Source of the DNA: an uncultured Alphaproteobacteria bacterium
GTDB lineage: Bacteria > Pseudomonadota > Alphaproteobacteria > Rhodobacterales > Rhodobacteraceae
Direction: 5' to 3'
DNA: 64,000 nucleotides
NCBI GenBank assembly: GCA_902533625.1
Contig: CACAMI010000004.1
Span: 34,973 to 98,972 of the forward strand
Positions 1-9,399 of this stretch are shown here, in pieces (the stretch's first letter is position 1; every line of letters begins with the position of its first letter). A program made the position numbers and the translations under genes. The notes below the pieces were generated by a model. That model was not told the origin of the DNA and made no database searches. It worked only from the letters and a program-made list of their open reading frames with translations.

Positions 1-96
1 TTTTTAGGAATAGTAAGGAGTTAAGCTTCAACACGTTTTTTTCAGAAAACATAACTTATGTAAGGTAAAGGTTGATCTACTTAAATTATGAACCTC

Positions 97-960
97 TTAG
101 TGTGATTCTTTCAACTTCAACAGGCTGTTAACTGAAACACAGAAAATCACAATTGCTCCGCCAGCAAGCGTTTGTGATGAAACTACTTCGTTGAGGAACA
201 ACCAAACCCACATAGGACCTAAAGAGAACTCCAGTAGCATGAAAAGTGTCACTTCAGATGCAGAAAGATACCTAGTTGCAAAAATAAATGCTGAATTTAC
301 AAAGCCCGACAGAACTCCGCCCCATAAAAAGCAATAAGCAATCTCTTTTATAGGAATAAAAATATTTCCAGCACTTACTATGTACGTAATTGCTATTACA
401 AAAAAAGAAGAGATTAGAAGGCATGGAATCATATCTAGGTAGTTGTATTTTCTAAGAATTATAGCAAAGCAAGAAAAGCTAAGGGCAGTACAAAATGCCA
501 AGGCCATGCCAGTAAATTGATTTGTCTGTAATCCTTCAGAAACCATCAATATGATCCCTAAAAAAGCAGTTATCATTATTAGAAATGTCTTTAAGGAAAT
601 GGCTTCCTTTAGTACAAAAAAGGCAATAGTTGCGGTAATGAACGGGATTGCACTCAGTGTAAAAAGTGTATTTGCAACTGAAGTAATACTAAGGCTATGA
701 ATGAAGCATATATTGGCAATAGCTAAAAATATTCCCGCTATTATACCAGGTTTTCCGACAGCAGTTAATGCGCCAAAAGACGCTAAGCCGTATGACTTTG
801 CCAGAATTAAAGAAATTGCAATAAAGAAAGCTAAATTTCGGTGGAAAGTGATTTGCCAAGCATTTCCGAATGCAATTTCCCTCATTATCAGGCCACCAAA
901 GCTAATGCCAACGGTTGAAGCTAATATTAAAAGTATTGCTAAAGATTTGGGCTTTAACAT
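97..960 (-). CDS. EamA/DMT-family membrane transporter
   Basis: This 287-residue protein is almost entirely hydrophobic, with about ten predicted membrane segments arranged as two EamA repeats of roughly 140 residues each, the pattern of the drug/metabolite transporter superfamily. Motifs typical of the family are visible, such as the SVANTLFTLSAIPF stretch near residues 93-106 and SASEVTLFMLLEFSLGP near residue 235. Members export amino acids, purines or other small metabolites across the inner membrane, but the substrate cannot be read from sequence. It is read from ATG and has its stop at 97, with no gene visible upstream in the window. A second, distantly similar EamA protein lies at 40838-41707. 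Confidence 0.85.
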   Translation of the reverse strand: MLKPKSLAILLILASTVGISFGGLIMREIAFGNAWQITFHRNLAFFIAISLILAKSYGLASFGALTAVGKPGIIAGIFLAIANICFIHSLSITSVANTLFTLSAIPFITATIAFFVLKEAISLKTFLIMITAFLGIILMVSEGLQTNQFTGMALAFCTALSFSCFAIILRKYNYLDMIPCLLISSFFVIAITYIVSAGNIFIPIKEIAYCFLWGGVLSGFVNSAFIFATRYLSASEVTLFMLLEFSLGPMWVWLFLNEVVSSQTLAGGAIVIFCVSVNSLLKLKESH

Positions 961-1005
961 GTTAAATGCCTTTTTAATTTTGTTAAAGAAGTAGACTTTT
1001 TCTTA

Positions 1006-2667
1006 TCACACTATTTTATTAATGGCACTGATAACAGCTCTTATAGGGGCCAAAGTAATACTGGTATCTATACCACAACCAAATACAGACCTGCCATCCT
1101 GTAATTTTAGTTCCACATAAGCTGCCGCCTCCGCCTTTGAAGTAGCACTCCGGGTATTTTGTCCAAAGTCTTCAAGTGTAAATTTGAGGTCAAACTCACC
1201 TCTAATACCGTCAATGAAGGCTGAAATAGGACCATTTCCAGTGGCTGAAAACTTCCTTAGGTTTCCTTTAAATTCTACCGCAGCAGAAATATTTTCTATG
1301 TCTGATTTTCGGCTGGCAGGAGTTGTCTCAAAGTTCATTAACTTCAAAGGATCCTCTAAAATATATTCTTGTGAAAATATATCCCAGATCATTTTACTGG
1401 TTATTTCTTTACCTGAAGAATCTGCTACCCTTTGAACATGTTTTGATAATTCAATTTCAGCCCCTCTAGGAAGTCTGATTTGGTGATCAGATTCTAGTAA
1501 CCAAGCAGTTCCACCTTTTCCAGATTGACTATTAACTCTTATTATCGCCTCATAAGTTCTTCCTATATCTGATGGATCTATGGGGAGGTATGGAACTTCC
1601 CATCTTGAATCATTAGCTTTGGAAATATATTCCATTCCTTTTCTAATGGCGTCCTGATGGCTTCCAGAGAATGCAGTATGTACAAGACTTCCAGCATAAG
1701 GATGGCGCTCAGGAACTGGAATTTGTGTACAAAATTCTGCGGTCTCTATCAATTCATTTATATTACTAAAATCAAGTTTGGGATTAACTCCCTGTGTGAA
1801 AAGATTTAGGCCAAGCGTAACTATATCAACATTTCCGGTTCTTTCGCCGTTCCCAAATAGTGTTCCTTCAACCCGGTCAGCACCAGCCATTAAGGCTAGC
1901 TCAGTTGCTGCTACTCCGGTGCCTCTATCATTATGAGGGTGTAAAGATAATATTACTCTATCACGTTGTGAAAAATTATTGCTCATCCATTCTATTTGGT
2001 CAGCATAAATGTTAGGAGAAGACATTTCTACCGTAGCGGGTAAATTTATTATTACTGGTTTTTTTGGAGATGCACCCCAGACATCAAGTACAGCTTCACA
2101 AACCTCTAACGCATAATGAAGTTCCGTTCCTGTAAAGCTTTCTGGAGAGTATTGAAAAATTAAATCAGTGTCCTTGAGGGCATCCTTTTCCCGATTAATT
2201 ATTTCAGCTCCATTTACGGCAATTTTTTTTACGCCCTCCATTGTTTCCCGAAAAACCACCTTTCGTTGCAATGTGCTCGTAGAGTTATATAAATGAATGA
2301 TTGCTCTCTTAGAGCCCTTCAAACTTTCTATAGTCTTGATTATTAAAGGTTCTCTTGCTTGGGTCAAAACCTGAATTGTCACGTCAGATGGTATATGGTC
2401 ACCTTCTATCAATTCCCTGAGAAAATTATAATCTGTTTCGGAAGCTGATGGAAATCCAACTTCTATTTCTTTGAAGCCCATATTTATAAGAGCTTTAAAC
2501 ATACGCATTTTCCTGTTGGAATCCATTGGTTCCACTAAAGCTTGGTTGCCATCCCTGAGATCTACAGAGCACCAAACTGGAGCTTTATCGATTGATGCAT
2601 CTGGCCATTTTCTGTCTATTAAATTAATAGGCTTGTAAGCCTTATATTTTCTGTAATTCTCAGACAT
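1006..2667 (-). CDS. leuA: 2-isopropylmalate synthase (LeuA type 2)
   Basis: The enzyme condenses acetyl-CoA with 2-oxoisovalerate to give 2-isopropylmalate, the first committed step of leucine synthesis in the cytosol. The 553 residues match the longer LeuA2 form (about 550-560 residues): an N-terminal HMGL-like TIM barrel beginning with the substrate/metal motif SVDLRDGNQAL (residues 34-44), the HPHNDRGTG metal-binding motif about half way along, and a C-terminal allosteric domain ending at residue 553. The ATG start sits next to a divergent gap before dnaE. No other leu genes are nearby, so this is an isolated biosynthetic gene, as is common in alphaproteobacteria. Confidence 0.95.
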   Translation of the reverse strand: MSENYRKYKAYKPINLIDRKWPDASIDKAPVWCSVDLRDGNQALVEPMDSNRKMRMFKALINMGFKEIEVGFPSASETDYNFLRELIEGDHIPSDVTIQVLTQAREPLIIKTIESLKGSKRAIIHLYNSTSTLQRKVVFRETMEGVKKIAVNGAEIINREKDALKDTDLIFQYSPESFTGTELHYALEVCEAVLDVWGASPKKPVIINLPATVEMSSPNIYADQIEWMSNNFSQRDRVILSLHPHNDRGTGVAATELALMAGADRVEGTLFGNGERTGNVDIVTLGLNLFTQGVNPKLDFSNINELIETAEFCTQIPVPERHPYAGSLVHTAFSGSHQDAIRKGMEYISKANDSRWEVPYLPIDPSDIGRTYEAIIRVNSQSGKGGTAWLLESDHQIRLPRGAEIELSKHVQRVADSSGKEITSKMIWDIFSQEYILEDPLKLMNFETTPASRKSDIENISAAVEFKGNLRKFSATGNGPISAFIDGIRGEFDLKFTLEDFGQNTRSATSKAEAAAYVELKLQDGRSVFGCGIDTSITLAPIRAVISAINKIV

Positions 2668-2871
2668 TTTTTTGGTCTTTTATAGTTTATTCTAATTTTG
2701 TTTATCCTTTCTTTTTATTCAGGACAAGACAAAGGTAAATTTTATTTGAATAATTATGAATAAGGTGCTTCAGTGTTAAAAGACCTAACTATTGAAAATA
2801 TTCCCACAAAACAATTTTTTATACATGTTTGCATTGATTAGAATGAAGTAAATAAAAAGGAATTTCGATTA

Positions 2872-5800
2872 TTGAATAAAAAAAACACATTTGTTCATTT
2901 GAGAGTAAGAACTTCCTATTCACTTCTGGAAGGGGCGATATCAATTTCAGGGCTGGTTGAAATTAGCTCAAAGCTTAATTATCCAGCGGTAGGAATAACA
3001 GATAGGGGCAATCTTTTTGGAGCGCTTGAGGCATCAGAAGCATTTGCAGAAAAAGGCATTCAACCTATAATTGGTTGTCAGTTAAATTTAGAGTTTTCAA
3101 AACAAAAAGAATCCGAGAAAAGTCAAAGAGCCTATATAGTGTTACTAGCTAAGTCCGAGGTCGGATATAAGAATTTAATGAAACTTTCCTCTACTAGTTT
3201 TCTTGAGGCTGGAAATGATACTCCTCATGTAAAACTTGAAACCTTGCAGCAATATTCAGACGAGTTAATTTTATTATCAGGAGGTCCAGACGGTCCTATT
3301 GGAAAACTTTTACTTGCTGGAAAATTTTCAGATTCCATGGATCTTTCGCAAGAATTCAAGGATATATTCGGTGATCGTTTTTATATTGAAATTCAAAGGC
3401 ATTTGAGTGAAAGCGGGGCTTACCTTGATAAAGAAAAGTTTACAGAAGTTGATTTTTTGAAAATCGCATATGAAAAAGACATTCCCATTGTAGCAACAAA
3501 CGACGTGTATTTTTTGGAAAAAGATATGTTTGATGCTCATGATGCTTTAATGTGCATAGCTGATGGAGACTTTGTTGATCAAAGGAAGGAAAAGGACAGA
3601 CTGACAAGAAACCATCATTTTGCTTCGCAGGATGAAATGACTGAGGTTTTTGAAGATCTTCCAGAAGCAATAGCAAATACGATTGAAATTGCAAAGCGTT
3701 GCGCGTTCAAAGTAAAAAAGCGAGAACCTATACTCCCAAAGTTTGCGACAAATGAGGTAGATGAATTAAGAAAGCAAGCACATATTGGTCTAAAGGAAAG
3801 GATGAAGAACAGAGAGCTTTCTGCTAAGAAGGATATATATATTGAAAGATTAGATTATGAGTTAGCAGTAATCGAAAAAATGGGCTACCCTGGCTATTTT
3901 CTAATAGTTTCTGATTTTATAAAGTGGGCCAAAGGCAAGGGGATTCCTGTTGGCCCTGGGAGAGGTTCTGGTGCCGGATCTTTGGTTGCATATGCATTAA
4001 CTATAACGGATTTAGATCCGTTGAGATACAAACTTCTTTTTGAAAGGTTTCTTAACCCAGATAGGGTCTCAATGCCTGATTTTGATATCGACTTTTGCAT
4101 GGATCGAAGAGACGAGGTTATCTCGTATGTTCAAGAAAAATATGGCAAGGATCGCGTTGCCCAAATTATTACTTTTGGGGCAATGCTTTCAAAGATGGCT
4201 ATAAGAGACATAGGTAGGGTTTTAAATATGCCATATGGCCAAGTAGACAGATTGGCAAAAATGATACCGAGTGATGGTGTCAAACCCCTTTCAATAAAAG
4301 AATCTTTGAAGGAAGAGCCTAGACTTTTTGAAGAGCGTGAAAAGGAAGAGGTTGTTGATAGGCTTCTAAATTACTCTCAAAAGTTAGAAGGACTGTATAG
4401 AAACGTTGCCACCCATGCTGCTGGAGTTGTAATTGCTGACAGGCCTCTGGATGAGTTAGTTCCAATCTATCTAGACCCCCGTTCCGAAATGCCGGCTACA
4501 CAATTTAGCATGAAATGGGCTGAAGAGTCAGGTTTAGTAAAATTTGATTTCTTGGGTCTTAAAACATTAACAGTTATCAAGAATGCCATAGACCTTATTG
4601 CTCAAAAAGGTATTATGATAGATGTAGAAAATATTCCTTTTGATGATAAGAAAACGTTCCAATTATATTCAGAGCAAAAAACAGTAGGTGTGTTCCAGGT
4701 TGAAAGTACTGGAATGAAAGATGCTTTGCGCAGACTTCAACCAAATTGCATAGAAGATATTATTGCACTTGTGGCTCTGTATCGACCAGGGCCAATGGAA
4801 AACATCCCAAAGTTTTGTGATGTAAAAAATAATCGTGTGGAGCGAACGTTTATACACCCATCTATCGATGACTTGCTTGACGAAACTCAGGGTATAATTG
4901 TGTACCAAGAGCAGGTAATGGAGATAGCTCGTAGAATGGCTGGATATTCATTAGGAGAAGCTGACCTGCTAAGAAGAGCTATGGGTAAAAAAATTAAATC
5001 GGCTATGGACTTGGAAAAGCCTAGATTTCTAACTGGAGCCAACAAAAATAATATTGATGAAAAAACATCAAATTTTGTTTGGGATTTGTTGGAGAAATTT
5101 GCAAATTATGGATTCAACAAATCTCATGCTGCTGCTTACGCTGTTGTAAGCTATCAAACAGCTTGGTTAAAGGCAAACCATCCTGTAGAATTTATGGCCG
5201 CTGTAATGAATAGTGACATCCATAATACAGATAAATTAAGAAAATATAGGGTGGAACTGACGTCCTTAGGAATAGATTTGCTTCCGGCTTGCATAAACCA
5301 GTCTGAAAGTATGTTTAGTGTGGAGGGAAATAAAATTTTCTATGCTCTTGGTGCACTAAAAAACGTTGGAATAGAAGTGATGCAACGAATACAAAGGGAG
5401 CGTGAAAAGGATGGAAATTTTGAAGATATATTGGATTTTGGGAAAAGGATAGATTTAAAAAAGGTTGGGAAAAGACCTTTGGAGACCTTAGTAAGGTCAG
5501 GGGCATTTGATGATTTGCACCCAATAAGAAAACAACTTTTTTCTTCACTGGACCACTTAGTTTCATTTTCTGCAAAAAGTTTTGATGACAAAAACTCAAG
5601 TCAAACAAATTTGTTTGGTGAAAATATAGAGAAGATGTCATTACCCATTTTGGTTGAGGAAGTTGAATGGGAAGAAAATGACCGTTTAAGAGAAGAATAT
5701 TTAGCATATGACTTTTATTTTTCGGGGCACCCATTAGATGAGCATTTTATTTCATTGGCTAAGATAGGAATCTTGAAAAGTACTGAAATTTATGAAAAAG

Positions 5801-6315
5801 CCAGAGCTAATCCATTGATGGGTAAACTCTGTGGGCAAATACAAACAATTCAAGAGAGAAAATCCGCCAGAGGAAACAAGTTTGCTTTCATTCAAATGGA
5901 TGATCCAAGTGGTACATTTGAAGTTACAGTATTTTCCCAAGTTTTAGATTTCTCACGAGATTTTTTGTTTAAGGGTTCTAATGTAGTTTTGAACGTCGAA
6001 GCTTCCATTGATGGCCACCAATTAAAATTATTGGCCAAGAGTATAGAGCCTTTGGAAAAGGTAATTAATGAAACGCCTGGGATGGGTTTAAGGGTATTTA
6101 TAGACAGTAAAGATGCTGCCAGAAATATTTTGGAACAATTAGAGGTAAGTTTAAAAGATAATAGTAAAAAGGAAGGCCCGATTGAATTAATTGTTATTAG
6201 TTCAGATCTTGAGAAAGATGTAAGGATAAAACTTTCTAAGGGATACAAAGTAGACCCAATGGTTGCAAAAGCCCTTAAATTGGTACCTGGAGTTATTGAT
6301 GCTCAGACCTTTTAG
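2872..6315 (+). CDS. dnaE: DNA polymerase III alpha subunit
   Basis: This is the replicative polymerase catalytic subunit, 1147 residues, the normal length for DnaE1. The N-terminal PHP domain (about 1-280, beginning FVHLRVRTSYSLLEGAI) is followed by the palm with the catalytic aspartates in PDFDIDF near residue 402, the GPGRGSGAGSL motif near 363, fingers and helix-hairpin-helix regions, and an OB-fold near residues 985-1070. The start is TTG, with an AAAGGAA ribosome-binding site just upstream; the first conserved residues follow immediately, so no ATG is needed. It is divergent from leuA and followed by hisS after a hairpin-containing gap. Confidence 0.97.
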   Translation: MNKKNTFVHLRVRTSYSLLEGAISISGLVEISSKLNYPAVGITDRGNLFGALEASEAFAEKGIQPIIGCQLNLEFSKQKESEKSQRAYIVLLAKSEVGYKNLMKLSSTSFLEAGNDTPHVKLETLQQYSDELILLSGGPDGPIGKLLLAGKFSDSMDLSQEFKDIFGDRFYIEIQRHLSESGAYLDKEKFTEVDFLKIAYEKDIPIVATNDVYFLEKDMFDAHDALMCIADGDFVDQRKEKDRLTRNHHFASQDEMTEVFEDLPEAIANTIEIAKRCAFKVKKREPILPKFATNEVDELRKQAHIGLKERMKNRELSAKKDIYIERLDYELAVIEKMGYPGYFLIVSDFIKWAKGKGIPVGPGRGSGAGSLVAYALTITDLDPLRYKLLFERFLNPDRVSMPDFDIDFCMDRRDEVISYVQEKYGKDRVAQIITFGAMLSKMAIRDIGRVLNMPYGQVDRLAKMIPSDGVKPLSIKESLKEEPRLFEEREKEEVVDRLLNYSQKLEGLYRNVATHAAGVVIADRPLDELVPIYLDPRSEMPATQFSMKWAEESGLVKFDFLGLKTLTVIKNAIDLIAQKGIMIDVENIPFDDKKTFQLYSEQKTVGVFQVESTGMKDALRRLQPNCIEDIIALVALYRPGPMENIPKFCDVKNNRVERTFIHPSIDDLLDETQGIIVYQEQVMEIARRMAGYSLGEADLLRRAMGKKIKSAMDLEKPRFLTGANKNNIDEKTSNFVWDLLEKFANYGFNKSHAAAYAVVSYQTAWLKANHPVEFMAAVMNSDIHNTDKLRKYRVELTSLGIDLLPACINQSESMFSVEGNKIFYALGALKNVGIEVMQRIQREREKDGNFEDILDFGKRIDLKKVGKRPLETLVRSGAFDDLHPIRKQLFSSLDHLVSFSAKSFDDKNSSQTNLFGENIEKMSLPILVEEVEWEENDRLREEYLAYDFYFSGHPLDEHFISLAKIGILKSTEIYEKARANPLMGKLCGQIQTIQERKSARGNKFAFIQMDDPSGTFEVTVFSQVLDFSRDFLFKGSNVVLNVEASIDGHQLKLLAKSIEPLEKVINETPGMGLRVFIDSKDAARNILEQLEVSLKDNSKKEGPIELIVISSDLEKDVRIKLSKGYKVDPMVAKALKLVPGVIDAQTF

Positions 6316-6375
6316 TTTGTCCATACATAATATGTATCCCTTTGCAGCTCTGGTATTCCTTAGAAATGTAAACCA

Positions 6376-6398
6376 AGACACCAGGCCTTGTGGTGTCT
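6376..6398. other. Strong stem-loop between dnaE and hisS
   Basis: AGACACCA (6376-6383) and TGGTGTCT (6391-6398) form a perfect 8-bp stem around a 7-base loop. No T-run follows on either strand, so it is not a classical intrinsic terminator. It may be an mRNA 3'-end or processing structure for dnaE, or a leader element for hisS; nothing in the sequence decides between these. Confidence 0.4.
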
Positions 6399-6446
6399 CA
6401 ATGGGTGAGGTATGAAGAGATAGATTAATAATATGCGCTAATTAAA

Positions 6447-7946
6447 ATGACCAAAGAAAAGAAAAAAAAGCCTAAAAGGCCCATTCCCAAGACGCCAAGA
6501 GGATTCAGGGACTATATGTCTTATGAAGGTCAATTTAGAACTGAAATAATAAAAAAAATTTCTACAATTTATGAAATATATGGGTTTGAATTTCTTGAAA
6601 CATCGGCAGTTGAAACTGTAGATTCTTTAGGCAAGTTTTTACCAGACGTAGATAGACCGAATGACGGTATATTTGCATGGTTAGATGATGATGACACCTG
6701 GCTGGCCCTAAGGTATGATCATACTGCACCTCTAGCCAGATTTTATTCACAATATAGGAATGATCTTCCAAATCCCTACCGAAGGTATTCCTATGGGCCG
6801 GTATGGAGAAATGAAAAGCCTGGGCCAGATCGATTTAGGCAATTTTACCAAATAGATGCTGATACAGTTGGCACAACACAAATTGGGGCGGATGCAGAAA
6901 TGTGCATGATGGTTTGTGATGCCTTAGAATTCATAGGCATGGATGCTGAAGATTATAAATTTAAGTTAAATAATAGGAAAATTTTATCAGGTATCATCCA
7001 GATAGCGGGAATAGAAGAAAATCAGATGCATCCAGTGGATGATACCTTTTTTCAAAATGTATGTAGAGCAATTGATAAATTTGATAGACTTGGGTTGGAA
7101 GGGGTTAGGAAATTGCTTGGCTCTGGCAGAAGGGATGAAAGTGGAGACTTCACTGAGGGGTTAAATCTATCAACCGGCCAAATTGATTTCTTTACCGAGT
7201 TGTTGTCTTCTAAAGGATCAAGAAAAGAATTTCTCACAAATTTAAGAAATATCTTAAAAAAATCAGAGATTGGAACTCAGGGTTTGAATGAGTTAGAAGA
7301 GATGGTCGATATATTTTTAGCATCAGGTTACAGTGAGGATAAATTTTCTTTTGATCCCTCTGTAGTAAGGGGGTTGGGATATTACACTGGTCCAGTTTTT
7401 GAAGTGGAGTTAAATAAAAAAATAATAGATAAGAAGGGTAATGAACATTCTTTTGGCTCAATTTCAGGTGGAGGGCGCTATGATGATTTAGTAAAGAGAT
7501 TTACAGGTCAGAATGTACCGGCAACCGGAGTTTCTATAGGAGTTGACAGGATAATAGCTGCTCTTAAGGTTGAGGAAAAAATCAAACAAAATACACTTGG
7601 TCCAATTCTTGTAACTGTTATGGATAAAGAGCGTTATAAGGATTATCAAAAAATTGTTAACATGCTAAGGCAAGGTGGCCTTCGAGCTGAAATTTTTCTT
7701 GGCAATCCTAAAGATCTTGGACGGCAATTAAAATATGCCGATCACAGAAAAAGTCCATTTGCAATTATTCAAGGTTCAGAAGAAGCTGAGAAAGAAATTG
7801 TGCAACTTAAAGACCTTAATCTGGGTTCAAAACTTTCTGAGACAATAAGTTCAAATGAAGAATGGAAGGCACACCCGTCGCAATTTGAAGTGCCATTAGC
7901 GAATTTAGTATCTGAAATAAAAACACTTCTCGAACCTAAAATGTAG
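6447..7946 (+). CDS. hisS: Histidyl-tRNA synthetase
   Basis: This class II aminoacyl-tRNA synthetase charges tRNA-His. It carries the KTPRGFRDYM entry motif near residue 16, class II motif 2 around YGPVWRNEKPGPDRFRQFYQ (about residues 115-134), the HisA motif around GLGYYTGPVFEV (about 307-318), and an anticodon-binding domain in the last 100 residues. At 499 residues it belongs to the longer form common in alphaproteobacteria. A basic Lys/Pro-rich N-terminal extension (KEKKKKPKRP) precedes the core. The start is ATG. It is co-directional with dnaE but probably separate, given the 130-base gap and hairpin. Confidence 0.96.
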   Translation: MTKEKKKKPKRPIPKTPRGFRDYMSYEGQFRTEIIKKISTIYEIYGFEFLETSAVETVDSLGKFLPDVDRPNDGIFAWLDDDDTWLALRYDHTAPLARFYSQYRNDLPNPYRRYSYGPVWRNEKPGPDRFRQFYQIDADTVGTTQIGADAEMCMMVCDALEFIGMDAEDYKFKLNNRKILSGIIQIAGIEENQMHPVDDTFFQNVCRAIDKFDRLGLEGVRKLLGSGRRDESGDFTEGLNLSTGQIDFFTELLSSKGSRKEFLTNLRNILKKSEIGTQGLNELEEMVDIFLASGYSEDKFSFDPSVVRGLGYYTGPVFEVELNKKIIDKKGNEHSFGSISGGGRYDDLVKRFTGQNVPATGVSIGVDRIIAALKVEEKIKQNTLGPILVTVMDKERYKDYQKIVNMLRQGGLRAEIFLGNPKDLGRQLKYADHRKSPFAIIQGSEEAEKEIVQLKDLNLGSKLSETISSNEEWKAHPSQFEVPLANLVSEIKTLLEPKM

Positions 7947-7978
7947 AGAGATAAGTTTGGTAGTCTATATTGGTCTTC

Positions 7979-7998
7979 TTAAGGCTAGAAGCCCTTAA
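7979..7998. terminator. Possible hairpin terminator between convergent hisS and DUF1489 gene
   Basis: TTAAGGCT (7979-7986) pairs with AGCC and TTAA (7990-7998) with one bulged C, closing a three-base AGA loop. An A/T-rich tract (TAAAAATTTT) follows. It lies in the short space between two converging genes, where a shared terminator would be expected. The stem is weak, so the call is tentative. Confidence 0.35.
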
Positions 7999-8026
7999 TA
8001 AAAATTTTGAATATTTTCAAGAAAGT

Positions 8027-8461
8027 TTATACAATGCCGAGTTCTGAAAGGGCTAACTTGAGATCTTTCGGAAAGCTTTCATTTCCAGGAATAAATTTCT
8101 CAAAATCCTTTGGGGAGTCCTCTTCTTTTAAATACCTCCATCCTTGAAAGGGTCTTTTTTTGACAGGGTAGGTTAAATAAACATCAGGATCCAGTACCAG
8201 ACTACACTTCATCACACCGTCGCTTGCCCTGACTTCGTCCAGAGATAAAATTCTCTGGCGAGCTAGAATATAACCCTTAAAAACCCAATAAATAGAACCG
8301 CCATTTAGCAATTCCTTTTCCCTTCTAGGTCGCATCCTAGTAACGTGGACTATATTAGCGTTAGAATTTTTTGATAATTTTTCTTGTTGCCAAAACCAAA
8401 GTTCTTCAACAAATTTGGCTCCCACGCAGATTTTTACAATATTTATTTTATTTTTAGACAC
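8027..8461 (-). CDS. DUF1489-family conserved alphaproteobacterial protein
   Basis: A 144-residue soluble protein whose layout matches the DUF1489 family: an N-terminal VKICVGAKFVEELWFWQ segment, a THVTRMRPRR-like basic motif (here HVTRMRPRREKELLNGGSIYWVFKG) and a C-terminal RPFQGWRYL motif (about residues 104-112). The family is conserved in alphaproteobacteria and has no established function. The start is GTG. It faces hisS tail to tail and is divergent from rpsD. No signal peptide or membrane segment is seen. Confidence 0.8.
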   Translation of the reverse strand: MSKNKINIVKICVGAKFVEELWFWQQEKLSKNSNANIVHVTRMRPRREKELLNGGSIYWVFKGYILARQRILSLDEVRASDGVMKCSLVLDPDVYLTYPVKKRPFQGWRYLKEEDSPKDFEKFIPGNESFPKDLKLALSELGIV

Positions 8462-8616
8462 GGTTTTTTTGTTGGTTAGATCTTTGTGACTTTATATAGG
8501 TTATAAAATAATAAGTTAAAGACATTATTATTTTCATGATACCGTTTTAATTTAGTCAGATATTGACAGTTCACGGTTATAATATTAAGACTGCCACACA
8601 AAATAATATTGGTGTT

Positions 8617-8693
8617 TGTGGCCTCTGCAAAGAGATGCCTGTCGCTCTTTAAAGAGAAAGGAAAACATCTTTCTATAGAAAAGAAAGGAACCA
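8617..8693 (+). promoter_or_regulatory. Putative structured leader of rpsD
   Basis: The bases just upstream of rpsD contain repeated, mutually pairable elements: AAAGAG near 8630, the perfect palindrome CTCTTTAAAGAG at 8645-8656, and a TCTTTC-TATA-GAAAAGA hairpin near 8669 that runs up to the AAAGGAA ribosome-binding site. S4 is a known translational autoregulator in several bacteria, which makes an autoregulatory leader plausible. The alternative pairings are seen directly; the regulatory role is inference. Confidence 0.3.
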
Positions 8694-8696
8694 GCC

Positions 8697-9317
8697 GTGA
8701 CAAAACGCACTGCTGCCAAGCATAAAATAGACAGACGAATGGGTGAGAATATTTGGGGAAGGCCTAAATCTCCAGTAAATAGGAGAGAGTATGGCCCTGG
8801 GCAACACGGGCAAAGAAGAAAAGCTAAGTTGTCAGACTTTGGTGTACAGTTGAGAGCAAAACAAAAGCTTAAAGGGTATTATGGAGATTTAACTGAGAAG
8901 CAGTTTAGAAGAATATTTGCTGAGGCTGAGAGATTAAGGGGTGATACTGGAGAAAAGCTAGTAGGTTTATTAGAGTCCCGACTAGATGCTTTTGTTTATC
9001 GAGCGAAGTTTGTTCAAACTGTATTTGCAGCTAGGCAGTTTGTAAACCACGGTCATGTTAAAGTGAACGGTAAGAAAGTGAACATTCCCTCTTATAAAGT
9101 AAAGGAAGGCGATGTGGTGGAAGTTAGAGAAAAATCTAAGCAGCTCGCATCAATTTTAGAATCAATATCATTGGCTGAGAGAGATGTCCCTGATTATATT
9201 AAGGCAGATCACTCTAAAATGAGTGCAGAATTAACAAGAGTTCCGTCTTTAAGTGATATTCCTTATCCAGTAATGATGGAACCTAATTTGGTCGTTGAAT
9301 TTTATTCGAAGAATTAA
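8697..9317 (+). CDS. rpsD: 30S ribosomal protein S4
   Basis: S4 is a primary 16S rRNA binder that nucleates assembly of the small subunit. The 206-residue protein is full length: a basic N-terminal ribosomal S4 domain with the [10 protein letters not shown] motif near residues 31-40, and an S4 RNA-binding domain near residues 95-160 with [14 protein letters not shown] and [13 protein letters not shown]. The start is GTG, preceded by AAAGGAACC. As is usual in alphaproteobacteria, rpsD stands alone instead of lying in the alpha operon. Confidence 0.98.
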   Translation: MTKRTAAKHKIDRRMGENIWGRPKSPVNRREYGPGQHGQRRKAKLSDFGVQLRAKQKLKGYYGDLTEKQFRRIFAEAERLRGDTGEKLVGLLESRLDAFVYRAKFVQTVFAARQFVNHGHVKVNGKKVNIPSYKVKEGDVVEVREKSKQLASILESISLAERDVPDYIKADHSKMSAELTRVPSLSDIPYPVMMEPNLVVEFYSKN

Positions 9318-9399
9318 ACTGGGCTTCAACCAAAATAACCCAGAAAATATCCTGTTAGACTGATGTTCTCTTATTATAGGAAAGCATTGCTAGTTGTGA

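Noticed and set aside
5315..5734. A 139-codon open frame on the minus strand
   Set aside because: It lies wholly inside dnaE on the opposite strand, its product resembles no protein, and dnaE is intact and conserved across the same bases.
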